Below are positions 48,905-57,121 of a stretch of DNA of 64,000 nucleotides, piece after piece. The notes under the pieces were generated by a model. The model was not told the origin of the DNA. It saw nothing but the letters and a program-made list of their open reading frames with translations, and did no database searches. Position numbers and translations under genes: made by a program. Position 1 is the stretch's first letter, and every line of letters starts with the position of its first letter. Source of the DNA: a virus; the IMG/VR virus record IMGVR_UViG_3300042484_002041, positions 62,001 to 126,000 of that record. One strand, given 5' to 3'.

Positions 48905-49975
48905 CTACCCAAATACATTATTAATTTTATATTGTTGCTCTTGCGCAAATTCCCAAAACCGTTGTTCGTTGTGCTTGAGGTCTGGCAACATATCGGTATA
49001 CATCTGTTTGATTTGCTGTTTGGAAAGCCTGGTTAAAAACTTTATCACAGATACGATTGAATCGTGTATTTGGTGTTCTGGAATATCCTCTAGTTCGATA
49101 CCATCAAACCAGTGCGTAAATGTTCGGAATCCATTGTCTCTTAGATACCGATAAATCTTTGTTTGGCCGTTTAGTATAAAAGGTCTCAATCCTAGTATGG
49201 GCTTCCATGTTTTCTCAGTGACAAACATATTGTCCCAGGGAAAGAATTCAGATTCGCAGACTATATTTAAAAAATGTGTTTGCCAGATATCCAGACGCCC
49301 TAGACTCAGTAAGTCGTACGGGATCCCTCCAAAATTGTTATGCACCAGGAATCTATTATTATAACTGTAGTCCTGGGCATTTTCTTCTACTGTCAAATAC
49401 AAGTCTGTTTTTAGTCCCTGGCTAACATCGTAATCAACATCATTCTTGCCCAGGGTTACAATGCCAAACTGTTCTAGCTTATTAGAGTATATTTTTTCAA
49501 CCAACTCAATTCGGTGCGGCTTTGGTTTTCTATTATAGCAAAGGTAGTAGTTATCTACTTCAGTAAGTAGGATCTGATCCTGGCTGTATCTGATAAAATC
49601 TTCTGCCGTTATAGTCGATGAAAAATTAAATGCAAACTCCGACTGCTCAAAGCCCCCAATATAATAGGCTTGTTTTACTTGTAGATTCTTTTCAATCTCT
49701 GTTATTTGAGCAGGCAGTAGGAATATTGGTTCAGTAGATGCCATCCAAAATAAATTATCAAATTGTACTTTATCTTTGATCAATTTGATAACATTATTGT
49801 ATATACTGTTGTTATTTCCAAACTGTGGCCCGAACCAGGTCAGGTTGATCAGTAGGTTCGATTCGTCTTTGAATCTAGAACTAATTTGATCTTGTATATT
49901 TTTAACTAACATGTGTTCTTGCGGTCCCCATTGCTCTTGTGGAGAAACCGCAGTGCCTATATAAGTTACAGTCAT
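48905..49975 (-). CDS. TEK-motif putative glycosyltransferase
   Basis: 356 residues. Motif block IVCESEFF, FVTEKTWKPI (T253-E254-K255), PFILNGQTKIYRYL, NGFRTF, then WFDGIELED in place of DESYD. Central CYNRKPKPHRIELVEKIY matches the GRxRPHR segment of the 47045 protein. It overlaps the UDP-sugar dehydrogenase gene by four bases, hinting that its donor comes from that branch. Confidence 0.65.
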   Translation of the reverse strand: MTVTYIGTAVSPQEQWGPQEHMLVKNIQDQISSRFKDESNLLINLTWFGPQFGNNNSIYNNVIKLIKDKVQFDNLFWMASTEPIFLLPAQITEIEKNLQVKQAYYIGGFEQSEFAFNFSSTITAEDFIRYSQDQILLTEVDNYYLCYNRKPKPHRIELVEKIYSNKLEQFGIVTLGKNDVDYDVSQGLKTDLYLTVEENAQDYSYNNRFLVHNNFGGIPYDLLSLGRLDIWQTHFLNIVCESEFFPWDNMFVTEKTWKPILGLRPFILNGQTKIYRYLRDNGFRTFTHWFDGIELEDIPEHQIHDSIVSVIKFLTRLSKQQIKQMYTDMLPDLKHNEQRFWEFAQEQQYKINNVFG

Positions 49976-50763
49976 TGTCGCATGCCTTGAAAAACTGTTG
50001 TTTTAATTTTTTGGTTATCGTTGTCGATTGCTCGGAGCAACTCAAAGTCCAGTTTGTTTTCTTTAAGATAGTTAATTAACACTTTTACATCCTTGGGCAA
50101 ACACATCCCTCCATAACCACGTAGAGTTTCGCTGCAATCCATATAGTTGTCAGACGCAACGTCCCTAAGTAGGTATGCTTCTTTTATTAGATTGTAGTTA
50201 GCATTGGCAGCCTGACATACCTCATACATAACATTTGAAAATGCTACTCTGACAGCATTGAACACATTATTATAATATTTCAATATTTCAGCTTCGGTAG
50301 GGGAGAGTTTTTTGATATTGTCCGGGAGGGTTCCGTGACTTTCTACAACCAACTGATATGCTCGATCGCTTGCTGTTCCAATGGCCAATAACTTGTGGTT
50401 TGTAACGAAGTCTTCAACTGCACATCTTTCACGCAAAAACTCCGGCACAAAACATATATCTAACGTTGTTTGTTTGCTTAACATTTCGGTAGTGCCTGGC
50501 GTCACAGTGCTTTTTATAGCAACTACACCTGTGTATTGATAGTCATTTAATAAATTAACAACATCAATGACATTAGACTGGTCAATTGCTCCATCATTCG
50601 ATAACGATGTTGATACACATATATAAACAATATCTGTATCAAGTACATCATTGATGGTAGTGCGTAATGCTAAATCGTGTATGCTTACTTGATGTTTCTG
50701 TAATAAAAATCCTTGTCTACATGCTTCGCCAACTACACCGACTCCAACGATTCCGACTTTCAC
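49972..50763 (-). CDS. UDP-glucose/GDP-mannose dehydrogenase, two-domain form
   Basis: 263 residues. NAD-binding GVGVVGEA (7-14), VYICVSTS (46-53), STVTPGTTE (85-93), PEFLRER (107-113), Lys162/Asn166 and the catalytic Cys221 in GGMCLPKD. The enzyme oxidises a sugar C6 alcohol to a carboxylate in two NAD+ steps. The C-terminal UDP-binding domain (about 120 residues) is absent; the frame ends cleanly with a four-base overlap on each side, so this is not a frameshift. Paired with a decarboxylase-like epimerase. Confidence 0.88.
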   Translation of the reverse strand: MKVGIVGVGVVGEACRQGFLLQKHQVSIHDLALRTTINDVLDTDIVYICVSTSLSNDGAIDQSNVIDVVNLLNDYQYTGVVAIKSTVTPGTTEMLSKQTTLDICFVPEFLRERCAVEDFVTNHKLLAIGTASDRAYQLVVESHGTLPDNIKKLSPTEAEILKYYNNVFNAVRVAFSNVMYEVCQAANANYNLIKEAYLLRDVASDNYMDCSETLRGYGGMCLPKDVKVLINYLKENKLDFELLRAIDNDNQKIKTTVFQGMRQ

Positions 50764-51635
50764 GGCAATGACTCCAGGGTTAATTTAATCCCTGTATTTA
50801 AGTTAACATTTTGCGTATACTCTATTTTTGATTTTAACAAGGATATATCTGGACATCGTCTGCTAACAGAACCTAGCGGTGCCGGATGTAACACCAGCCG
50901 GCCACTGACATTAAGATATGTTTTAATTAGATTTGCTACTGCCAGGATTGATATTTCTTCGTCAGAGCCAACATTGATTGGACCATTGATCGGAGCGTCT
51001 AGTAACTTGATAGTTGCATCAATTGCATCAGTAATATAAAAAAACGATCTAGTGTTACTGTGTCCATGTAAATCTGTGTTACCCTGGCGCAATCTATTAG
51101 CAAACTCTGGAATAAAATGATCCACTTGCCCGGGACCATAAATGTTATGATATCTAATTATTGTAAAGGGTTGGCCGAACTGTTGATGGGCAGCAGCACA
51201 CAACAGCTCAGATGCAATTTTAGATCCTCCATAACTCCACCGTGGATTTAATATGTCATTGACTGTCAGTGGCACTTGTTCATCAGTCGGTACCAAATAT
51301 CCAAATGTATCAACACTGCCAGCATAAGATTCACAAGTACCGGTGAAGATAAAATGGTTACACTGATTCAGATACCGGTCCAGTAAGTACTGTGTCGGTA
51401 AAATATTGTTTGTAGCAACGTCCCAGGGGTTGGTATAAAAATACTTTGTACCATTGAACGCTGCGGCGTGAAATACGATATCAACATCGGGTAGATTTTT
51501 AACAGTGGTTTGATCACATAAATCAATGCCAATTTTCTTATCAGCGCAATACACTGTATATCCATTCTTTTCAAGTGCTGTTACCAAATAAGAACCAATA
51601 AATCCGCTGCTGCCCGTGACTAGTATTTTTTTCAC
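50760..51635 (-). CDS. Extended SDR, UDP-glucuronate decarboxylase (UXS)-like
   Basis: 291 residues. TGSSGFIG (7-14), Tyr135/Lys139 in WSYGGSKIAS, RYHNIYGPGQ, RSFFYITDAI, GPINVGSDEEISI and RRCPDISLLKSK follow the order of conserved segments in UXS and dTDP-glucose dehydratase relatives. With the adjacent dehydrogenase it could make UDP-xylose or a UDP-4-keto-pentose from UDP-glucose. A 4-epimerase is the alternative. Overlaps both neighbours by four bases. Confidence 0.82.
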   Translation of the reverse strand: MKKILVTGSSGFIGSYLVTALEKNGYTVYCADKKIGIDLCDQTTVKNLPDVDIVFHAAAFNGTKYFYTNPWDVATNNILPTQYLLDRYLNQCNHFIFTGTCESYAGSVDTFGYLVPTDEQVPLTVNDILNPRWSYGGSKIASELLCAAAHQQFGQPFTIIRYHNIYGPGQVDHFIPEFANRLRQGNTDLHGHSNTRSFFYITDAIDATIKLLDAPINGPINVGSDEEISILAVANLIKTYLNVSGRLVLHPAPLGSVSRRCPDISLLKSKIEYTQNVNLNTGIKLTLESLP

Positions 51636-53014
51636 TGTTTACTCCAGTACTCACATTCGGCCCACCAGGTGCGCATCTCGGGAAATGTCTTCAAGAAATC
51701 TGTTCCTCTTCTGCGATCGTGCTCACTAAAGAATCGATAAAAGTCTGCACGAGCCTGAGAATGATTTTGCCCTAATCCACTACGCATCCAGGCAAGATCT
51801 CGATCTAGTCGAGCAACTTCGTAGTCCTTGAAACCTTTAAAAGGTAAGCTAGCGTTTTCTTTATTCTCTGACATCCAGGTATGCACTTGATCTAATCTAG
51901 TAACATAGCTTTCGGGCAAGATCTGCAAGCTTTGCCAAGCAGGTTCGCGCAGCACAGGCGTGTCAAACCACACCCGTTGATAAGTTTCAGAATAACGATT
52001 GCGTAATTCTAATATGCCAGCAAACAAGGTTTCTAGACTAGGTATACTCAGGTTGTTCATTGTTATGATGAACGTTAAGCTGTTATAGCTAGGGATTTCT
52101 GTGAGGAATTGATTTACCCTATCCCATAACAGATCAAAGTCTAGTCCGTGTCTGATGTATTCAGCCTGTGCACCCCATGCGTCCAAGCTCACGTACTGCA
52201 TAAAGTGTTCGATACGACCGTCGCACAGTTGCTTAACGGATGACAAGTATTTCTGCCACAGCTTTTCTTCCACACTAAAGTTGCTAGTAACATTCAGGTG
52301 CAGTTTAGGGCTGGGGTTAGCAATCACATAGTCAAACACACGGTATGTGTTCTTGTCCATGAGTGGCTCGCCACCGGTCATTCTAAAGTGTTCCAGCTGC
52401 GGGTATAACTCGGGCCACCAGGCCCAGAACGCATCCACATACGGATTGTCTTCACGGACAGGGATAACACGCCTTGACCCTGTAAAGTGGTCAGGTGCAT
52501 TGTGTGGTGTTTTAGTAGGATAGGCACCGTGCTGGTCAACTTCGGCTTGCCAACTACTACTGAATTGCGGGCTACAGTAGCTGCATTTCAAGTTGCAAGC
52601 ATGATTAAAGTTGACTTCTACATAGCTAGGAATCACATCATCCTCGTTGCCGGTGCTGTTCTTTATCTTATCAAAGTCCAGGGAAGCCCAGGGTTCTCCA
52701 CTACGGTAGTGTCTATCACTGAGCTTGCCTTGATCTTCCATGTTCCAACAGTACTGACATTCAACTGGTTTCTCCCCGCGCAGCATCATCTGTCTCTGTG
52801 TTTTTTTGTGCGTGGTGTTATGCAGTGCAGACGGATTAAGTTTTATTTCAGCTGGGTCAATTTGATGCAACGGAGGGTGGTAACAGCTATTATTCAATCC
52901 AGTGGGCAAGTGTAAACTGACTTGTTTCCATTTAGCTAGACATAGTGCAGGTCCAAGATCCTGTTTCATTTGTTCGGCTGAATTTAAAAATATGCTTTTG
53001 TTTGCTGCGGTCAT
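51632..53014 (-). CDS. Radical SAM enzyme, SCYHPP subgroup
   Basis: 460 residues. N-terminal C25, C44 (NSCYHPPLH), CQYCW (C86, C89); SAM cluster NHACNLKCSYCSP (C140, C144, C147); FRMTGGEPLM; YVSLDAWGAQAEYIRHGLD. Close paralogue of the 45715 protein over its whole length, so one duplicated within the operon and both are retained. Different substrates or successive steps are likely. Substrate unknown. Confidence 0.85.
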   Translation of the reverse strand: MTAANKSIFLNSAEQMKQDLGPALCLAKWKQVSLHLPTGLNNSCYHPPLHQIDPAEIKLNPSALHNTTHKKTQRQMMLRGEKPVECQYCWNMEDQGKLSDRHYRSGEPWASLDFDKIKNSTGNEDDVIPSYVEVNFNHACNLKCSYCSPQFSSSWQAEVDQHGAYPTKTPHNAPDHFTGSRRVIPVREDNPYVDAFWAWWPELYPQLEHFRMTGGEPLMDKNTYRVFDYVIANPSPKLHLNVTSNFSVEEKLWQKYLSSVKQLCDGRIEHFMQYVSLDAWGAQAEYIRHGLDFDLLWDRVNQFLTEIPSYNSLTFIITMNNLSIPSLETLFAGILELRNRYSETYQRVWFDTPVLREPAWQSLQILPESYVTRLDQVHTWMSENKENASLPFKGFKDYEVARLDRDLAWMRSGLGQNHSQARADFYRFFSEHDRRRGTDFLKTFPEMRTWWAECEYWSKQ

Positions 53015-53958
53015 AATTGTGTTATTGTTGTTTGATAAGTGTGTTGTTGGAGCAAATTATAGTTGTGATCCAACGAGTACTGCATATCCCAATACATTGC
53101 TTCTAGCTCAACTGTTGTTTTTTGTGATAGCATATCTATTAGATTGAAAATCTTTTTCAATCTGTCTCCGCTGGAGAATCCATCATACTCTTCGTCCCAA
53201 AAATCATTGAACGTCCTAAATCCCATTTGTCGCAAGTATGCCAGGTAATCTTTAGATCCAAATATAATAAATGGTTTCTTTAATAACATAGGTCTTACTG
53301 TTTTTTCTGTAGGGAAAAAAGTCCGGCCTGCGATATGAGATTCTACTACTATATCTACTAGCGTATGCTTATACATGCTAGTTAATGGATCATCGTAGTG
53401 GTATCCTGCTGTGGCTGTATATCCCGCAGAACTATTTTGTAGCAGTGGTAAACGCGGTATCATCTCGCCGGCTGCCGAGGCTTGCTGTACATCATAGGTT
53501 AACAGCTTGTCTAATTCGAACTGTATTAAATTATTAGGATCAATCGTGGCAGAAAAATGTACTAGCGACTGATCGAAATAGTTTTTCCATACATAGCCAG
53601 CTAATCCTAGTCGCCCGGCCGTAGGTCTATGATAGAAACAAAGAAATCTCTTGCTTAAATCCCATGTGTGCAACTCTGGGTTTATTTCATACGTATTTCG
53701 AATCCAAAAGTTAGGACCATTAAACTGTATATTATATTTCTGATGTTGTTCTAATGGATTCCATGTCTTAATACAAACAGACTCAAACTTAAACGCATCT
53801 AACAGTGTGTATACGCCTAGGTTTTCCAAACAAATTGCCTCGGGATCTAACTCTAACTCAATTGCTTGCCCCTGATGTTTCGTCAGAAACTGAATAAACT
53901 CAGTAAGGTTCCAGAAACGATCACTTGTAGCACTGATTACAAAACTAGGTGTTACCAT
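53011..53958 (-). CDS. TEK-motif putative glycosyltransferase
   Basis: 315 residues. Motif block IVVESHIA, FPTEKTVRPM (T217-E218-K219), PFIIFGSKDYLAYL, MGFRTF, WDEEYD. The N-terminal half includes CFYHRPTAGRLGLAGYVW. It overlaps the radical SAM gene downstream (ATGA) and the GT-A-like gene upstream by seven bases. Confidence 0.65.
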   Translation of the reverse strand: MVTPSFVISATSDRFWNLTEFIQFLTKHQGQAIELELDPEAICLENLGVYTLLDAFKFESVCIKTWNPLEQHQKYNIQFNGPNFWIRNTYEINPELHTWDLSKRFLCFYHRPTAGRLGLAGYVWKNYFDQSLVHFSATIDPNNLIQFELDKLLTYDVQQASAAGEMIPRLPLLQNSSAGYTATAGYHYDDPLTSMYKHTLVDIVVESHIAGRTFFPTEKTVRPMLLKKPFIIFGSKDYLAYLRQMGFRTFNDFWDEEYDGFSSGDRLKKIFNLIDMLSQKTTVELEAMYWDMQYSLDHNYNLLQQHTYQTTITQL

Positions 53959-54875
53959 CCCTCTTGCTGCCGTATAACATCAATCTCTCGTACCATGACA
54001 CCACGGCTGTGCCAGTTGCTGCGGTAGTGGTGCTTGAAGAATTTACTTTGATCCGCATCAAATAAATTGACCGGGAGTCCCAGTTGTGTATTAAGTGCTA
54101 CAGCAGTGGAGGTGATCATGTGGTAGGCGCTTTGTTCCGAAACTTCATTCCAAATCTGTTCAAGGGCATCAAACGACTGTACTTCAGTATGGTCCCACTC
54201 ACTTAGCATGGTCTTGAATGTACCTAATCTGGCGCCAGCAATGGCCCAGTTGCCGTGTTCAATATCCTGCCCGACGTTTTGCCATACAGTAAGGTTGTCA
54301 AGGTTACGTTGGTGTACACGATCTCTGAACTCGCTTAGTGTGGGCTTGCGTCCTTTGTCCAGGCACATCTTAACACCTTCTCTAAACCCGGCGCGCCAGG
54401 CGTGCTGTGCTGATCCATTAGGGTATGTAGTAGAGAAGCAGTCATGCATGGACCAGTACAAGGGGTCAAAGCAAAACTCCACTTGTGTCTCTGTGCGCCC
54501 ATCTGTAGCCTCATGGGTACGCATGTTTTGCACAAAGGTACGGGTCCAAGAACTCATGCCTCCATTGCCGTACATAAGGCCATTGACGTGATTTCGGGCG
54601 CGCCAACGGAACACTGCGTTTTGGTAATCCTCTGTGGGCAAGTCTAGAGTTTGATTAAAGAACGCAGGATCAGGCATGTTGTCGCCGTCGATCAGGATGA
54701 ATCGTTCGGTATCACTTGCCTCTGCTGCTGCCTTGTGTGCTGCATCACTGCCCTTGACTCCGTCAACGCGGCGTGCCCAGGGTACCATATTCCGAATCTT
54801 GATCCAGAACTCTTCCTTTTGTGGTTCATCATAGCTTAGATAAACTACATCTAACTCTGCTACATCAACTTTCAT
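53952..54875 (-). CDS. GT-A-like glycosyltransferase
   Basis: 307 residues. LDVVYLSYDEPQKEEFW begins a nucleotide-binding domain; RVDGVKG and FILIDGDNMPD (D63-G64-D65) supply a DxD metal/donor site; NHVNGLMYGNGGMSSWTR matches the acceptor-side region also found in the 27170 protein (NPVNGLEYGHQAMIAY). Likely an active retaining or inverting transferase. The homologous C-terminal domain of 27170-29200 has lost the DxD. Confidence 0.75.
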   Translation of the reverse strand: MKVDVAELDVVYLSYDEPQKEEFWIKIRNMVPWARRVDGVKGSDAAHKAAAEASDTERFILIDGDNMPDPAFFNQTLDLPTEDYQNAVFRWRARNHVNGLMYGNGGMSSWTRTFVQNMRTHEATDGRTETQVEFCFDPLYWSMHDCFSTTYPNGSAQHAWRAGFREGVKMCLDKGRKPTLSEFRDRVHQRNLDNLTVWQNVGQDIEHGNWAIAGARLGTFKTMLSEWDHTEVQSFDALEQIWNEVSEQSAYHMITSTAVALNTQLGLPVNLFDADQSKFFKHHYRSNWHSRGVMVREIDVIRQQEGW

Positions 54876-55218
54876 ATTTCTTTGTCCATTTGATATGCGG
54901 CGATAGGGCCGATACTACAATGCTAACATCACTAGGCGCACAAGGTGTGCCGTTCTCGGCGCCAGGAGTTAACTTAGCAAGTGCTGCGGTGCGAGCCGCT
55001 ACTGTTACTAACTGTTGATCCACAACCCGCACATGATAAGATTGTGTTGCATAGGTAGCATGATCAATCTCAATATAGTTACCTGGCAAATCCTCCATGC
55101 TGTACACAATTGGCATGCCTGAATCATCATGATACAGTCTATAAAACACCGGAGGCGGTGCAGCACGATCCCAAGCTGCCCAAGCTGCCCAGAAGTTGTC
55201 TGTGGTTTCGTTACTCAT
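54865..55218 (-). CDS. Conserved small phage protein
   Basis: 117 residues from ATG (MSNETTDNFWAAWAAWDRAA); two upstream in-frame codons begin with TTG and are ignored. YRLYHDDSGMPIVYSMEDLP and YIEIDHATYAT look like a small beta-rich fold that I recall from T4-like cyanophages as a hypothetical protein. Overlaps its neighbours by four and eleven bases. Function unknown. Confidence 0.7.
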   Translation of the reverse strand: MSNETTDNFWAAWAAWDRAAPPPVFYRLYHDDSGMPIVYSMEDLPGNYIEIDHATYATQSYHVRVVDQQLVTVAARTAALAKLTPGAENGTPCAPSDVSIVVSALSPHIKWTKKYES

Positions 55219-55976
55219 AACCAATTCTTAACATGATAGTGAAACATGCCCCATTGCGCAACTGTGTTAATTCGCACGCCAGGGTCGGTGTGTTCCCAGA
55301 CCAGTTCCCGTGTCCAGTTGTCAGTCTGAATAGGATTTATATATCGTTTCATGTGCACAATCTGTGGGCCAACACCAGTAGGTAAAGTTACACGCTCGGG
55401 GCCCATGATTTGTGCAGCCATTGCGTATACAACGTCAGTTGTAGCAGCCTCGTCGGGGAACTTGAGTAAGGTACGATACTGAGCCCAGTTTTCAAATATT
55501 CGACGCACCCACTCAAAAAACTCTTGCGCGGTTGTGCTCAATCGCCAATAGGTTATGGCGTTGTATACATCAGGCAGGTTGTTGTCATCAAACAGCTTGC
55601 GGTAGCGGCGACTCGTAGCAGGCTGATCATAAAAATCTCTTGCGCCTTGACTAACAACAACATCACGATGTTCAAACAGTGTCCACCAATGGTCGATAGG
55701 AGAAGCTGCGATCATGTCAGCTTCCAACTTGATAGTCTGACGGAATGGGCTGGCTCTAAACACTTGCCAGTCGTTGGCAAACCCGCCTAGATTACCAGAC
55801 GGCAGTGTCCTCACAATGTCAAAGTCAGATTCCTCAACTGCTGAATCAGTTAACAAGCACACCCGAGCCTCGGGGTGCAGTTGGTGTATGCTACGGGCCA
55901 AGTGTCTAGCGCAATTTACATAGTCAACTGTGTCTGTATTGACTGCAGGGATTAAGTATCCACGTTCTTCAAGCAT
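55215..55976 (-). CDS. GT-A-like protein (GT8-like), EAD motif
   Basis: 253 residues from ATG (MLEERGYLIPAVNTDTVDYV), which overlaps the upstream stop by eight bases; a TTG three codons earlier is possible. LTDSAVEE near 43, then FRQTIKLEADMIA (E85-A86-D87) at the DxD position, with Glu for the first Asp. HMKRYINPI near the end resembles the His used by GT8 enzymes. Close to the following protein in plan. Confidence 0.68.
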   Translation of the reverse strand: MLEERGYLIPAVNTDTVDYVNCARHLARSIHQLHPEARVCLLTDSAVEESDFDIVRTLPSGNLGGFANDWQVFRASPFRQTIKLEADMIAASPIDHWWTLFEHRDVVVSQGARDFYDQPATSRRYRKLFDDNNLPDVYNAITYWRLSTTAQEFFEWVRRIFENWAQYRTLLKFPDEAATTDVVYAMAAQIMGPERVTLPTGVGPQIVHMKRYINPIQTDNWTRELVWEHTDPGVRINTVAQWGMFHYHVKNWL

Positions 55977-56766
55977 GGGCGACAATGTTCATTAGAGTGC
56001 GCTTGCCCATGGCATGGAAGTCTTGGCCATTGAACTCTATCCACTTTCTCTGCGATTGCGCAGTCAGATAGTTGACCCTAAAATGGTCGGTATCAGTCTG
56101 TACTAGTTCATGTTCAGGGGTCAAGCTAGCCAAGGGCCAGGCAATGTTGGGTTGGTGCAGTACATGCCCATTAACTATGTTAAGTGCTATGCTCAGTGCA
56201 TGGTCGTTGCGGTAGGTGCTGCGCGGGTTTCCGTACAGGTTGCAGTAATGTTTCCAATTTTCTCGAACCATTTGCATACTTCCAAAAATTAACTCGGCTG
56301 TGGTGCTGCGTCTAAACATCATGACTGTAGCCCAATACATTGGCATACGATTGCGACCAAAGTAGTTTAGATCATTGAATGTTTGTAATCCTGTAACATC
56401 ATATGCCAGTCGGTGACAGAGAAAATCTTGCTGCGTCTGCAATGTGTTCTCAAGTTGCGTGCTTGCAACTACATAGTCGGCATCTAGGACTAAGGTTTGA
56501 TCCCAGGGTGTTATCTCGTATGCTGTGGTGCGGTTAGAGTTGTGCCATACAACATTGGTACCAAAATCAGTAAAGTGCCGTGTGCTTGATCCTTCTGGCA
56601 CGGCGCGAATTACTTTGTCAAATGCATCTACGCGCTCTGTGCTGTCAGTTACTACTGCAACAGGAATATTCAAGTGACGGCGAATCCGATTGGCAGACCA
56701 AGCAGCCATGGCCAAATAGTCAATTTCTGAATTGTTAAATGCAAAAATTAATGCACCAGTTGTCAT
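55969..56766 (-). CDS. GT-A-like glycosyltransferase (GT8-like), DAD motif
   Basis: 265 residues. Starts ALIFAFNNSEIDYLAMAAWS; VAVVTDSTE near 37; QTLVLDADYVVAS (D95-A96-D97) is the donor/metal site. The C-terminus FHAMGKRTLMNI has an H-x(2)-GK element as in GT8. Second gene of the operon. Sugar donor unknown. Overlaps its neighbours by four and eight bases. Confidence 0.74.
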   Translation of the reverse strand: MTTGALIFAFNNSEIDYLAMAAWSANRIRRHLNIPVAVVTDSTERVDAFDKVIRAVPEGSSTRHFTDFGTNVVWHNSNRTTAYEITPWDQTLVLDADYVVASTQLENTLQTQQDFLCHRLAYDVTGLQTFNDLNYFGRNRMPMYWATVMMFRRSTTAELIFGSMQMVRENWKHYCNLYGNPRSTYRNDHALSIALNIVNGHVLHQPNIAWPLASLTPEHELVQTDTDHFRVNYLTAQSQRKWIEFNGQDFHAMGKRTLMNIVAHA

Positions 56767-57068
56767 CTCTGTTTGCTAACTTGTTCAAACTCCACTAACC
56801 ATGCGTTCATTTGTTCTTGCCAGCGGCTGTAGGCCAGCAGTTGCAGATCTAAAGTGTTTACTCTTATTGGTGTGTTATACAGATCTAGCAATACTACATC
56901 TTGTTCAGGGCAAGCCTGCAACAATGTTAGCAACTCTGGGCCAGCACGCCACATACCGCCGGCATGAGCAAACAGCATTTTGGCTGTGTACTTTTCGTTA
57001 AGTAACCGACGAGCAGACTCGTGGTCAAATCGTGCCCGTGAATGAGCGATAAGTTGATCTGTATCCAT
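56763..57068 (-). CDS. Conserved small phage protein, first gene of the operon
   Basis: 101 residues (MDTDQLIAHSRARFDHESAR). The segments KYTAKMLFAHAGGMWRAGPE and VVLLDLYNTPIRVN look like a conserved T4-like phage protein that I remember without a function. Its ATG lies nine bases after the promoter -10, so the leader would be two or three bases and no Shine-Dalgarno is present. Confidence 0.72.
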   Translation of the reverse strand: MDTDQLIAHSRARFDHESARRLLNEKYTAKMLFAHAGGMWRAGPELLTLLQACPEQDVVLLDLYNTPIRVNTLDLQLLAYSRWQEQMNAWLVEFEQVSKQR

Positions 57069-57077
57069 ATAGCAACT

Positions 57078-57106
57078 ATTATACAGAAATGCTAGACAAA
57101 AGTAAA
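57078..57106 (-). promoter_or_regulatory. Sigma70-type promoter of the 26-gene operon
   Basis: On the - strand: TTTACT, 17 bp, TATAAT, then nine bases to the first ATG. No other gap of more than five bases occurs until 33744, so this single promoter probably drives the whole run, with internal promoters possible. Confidence 0.7.
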
Positions 57107-57121
57107 GTACTAAATTGTCCG

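Noticed and set aside
33744-57106. Classical antibiotic gene cluster (NRPS or PKS type)
   Set aside because: No carrier, condensation, ketosynthase or adenylation domain is visible; the set is sugar and radical SAM chemistry only.
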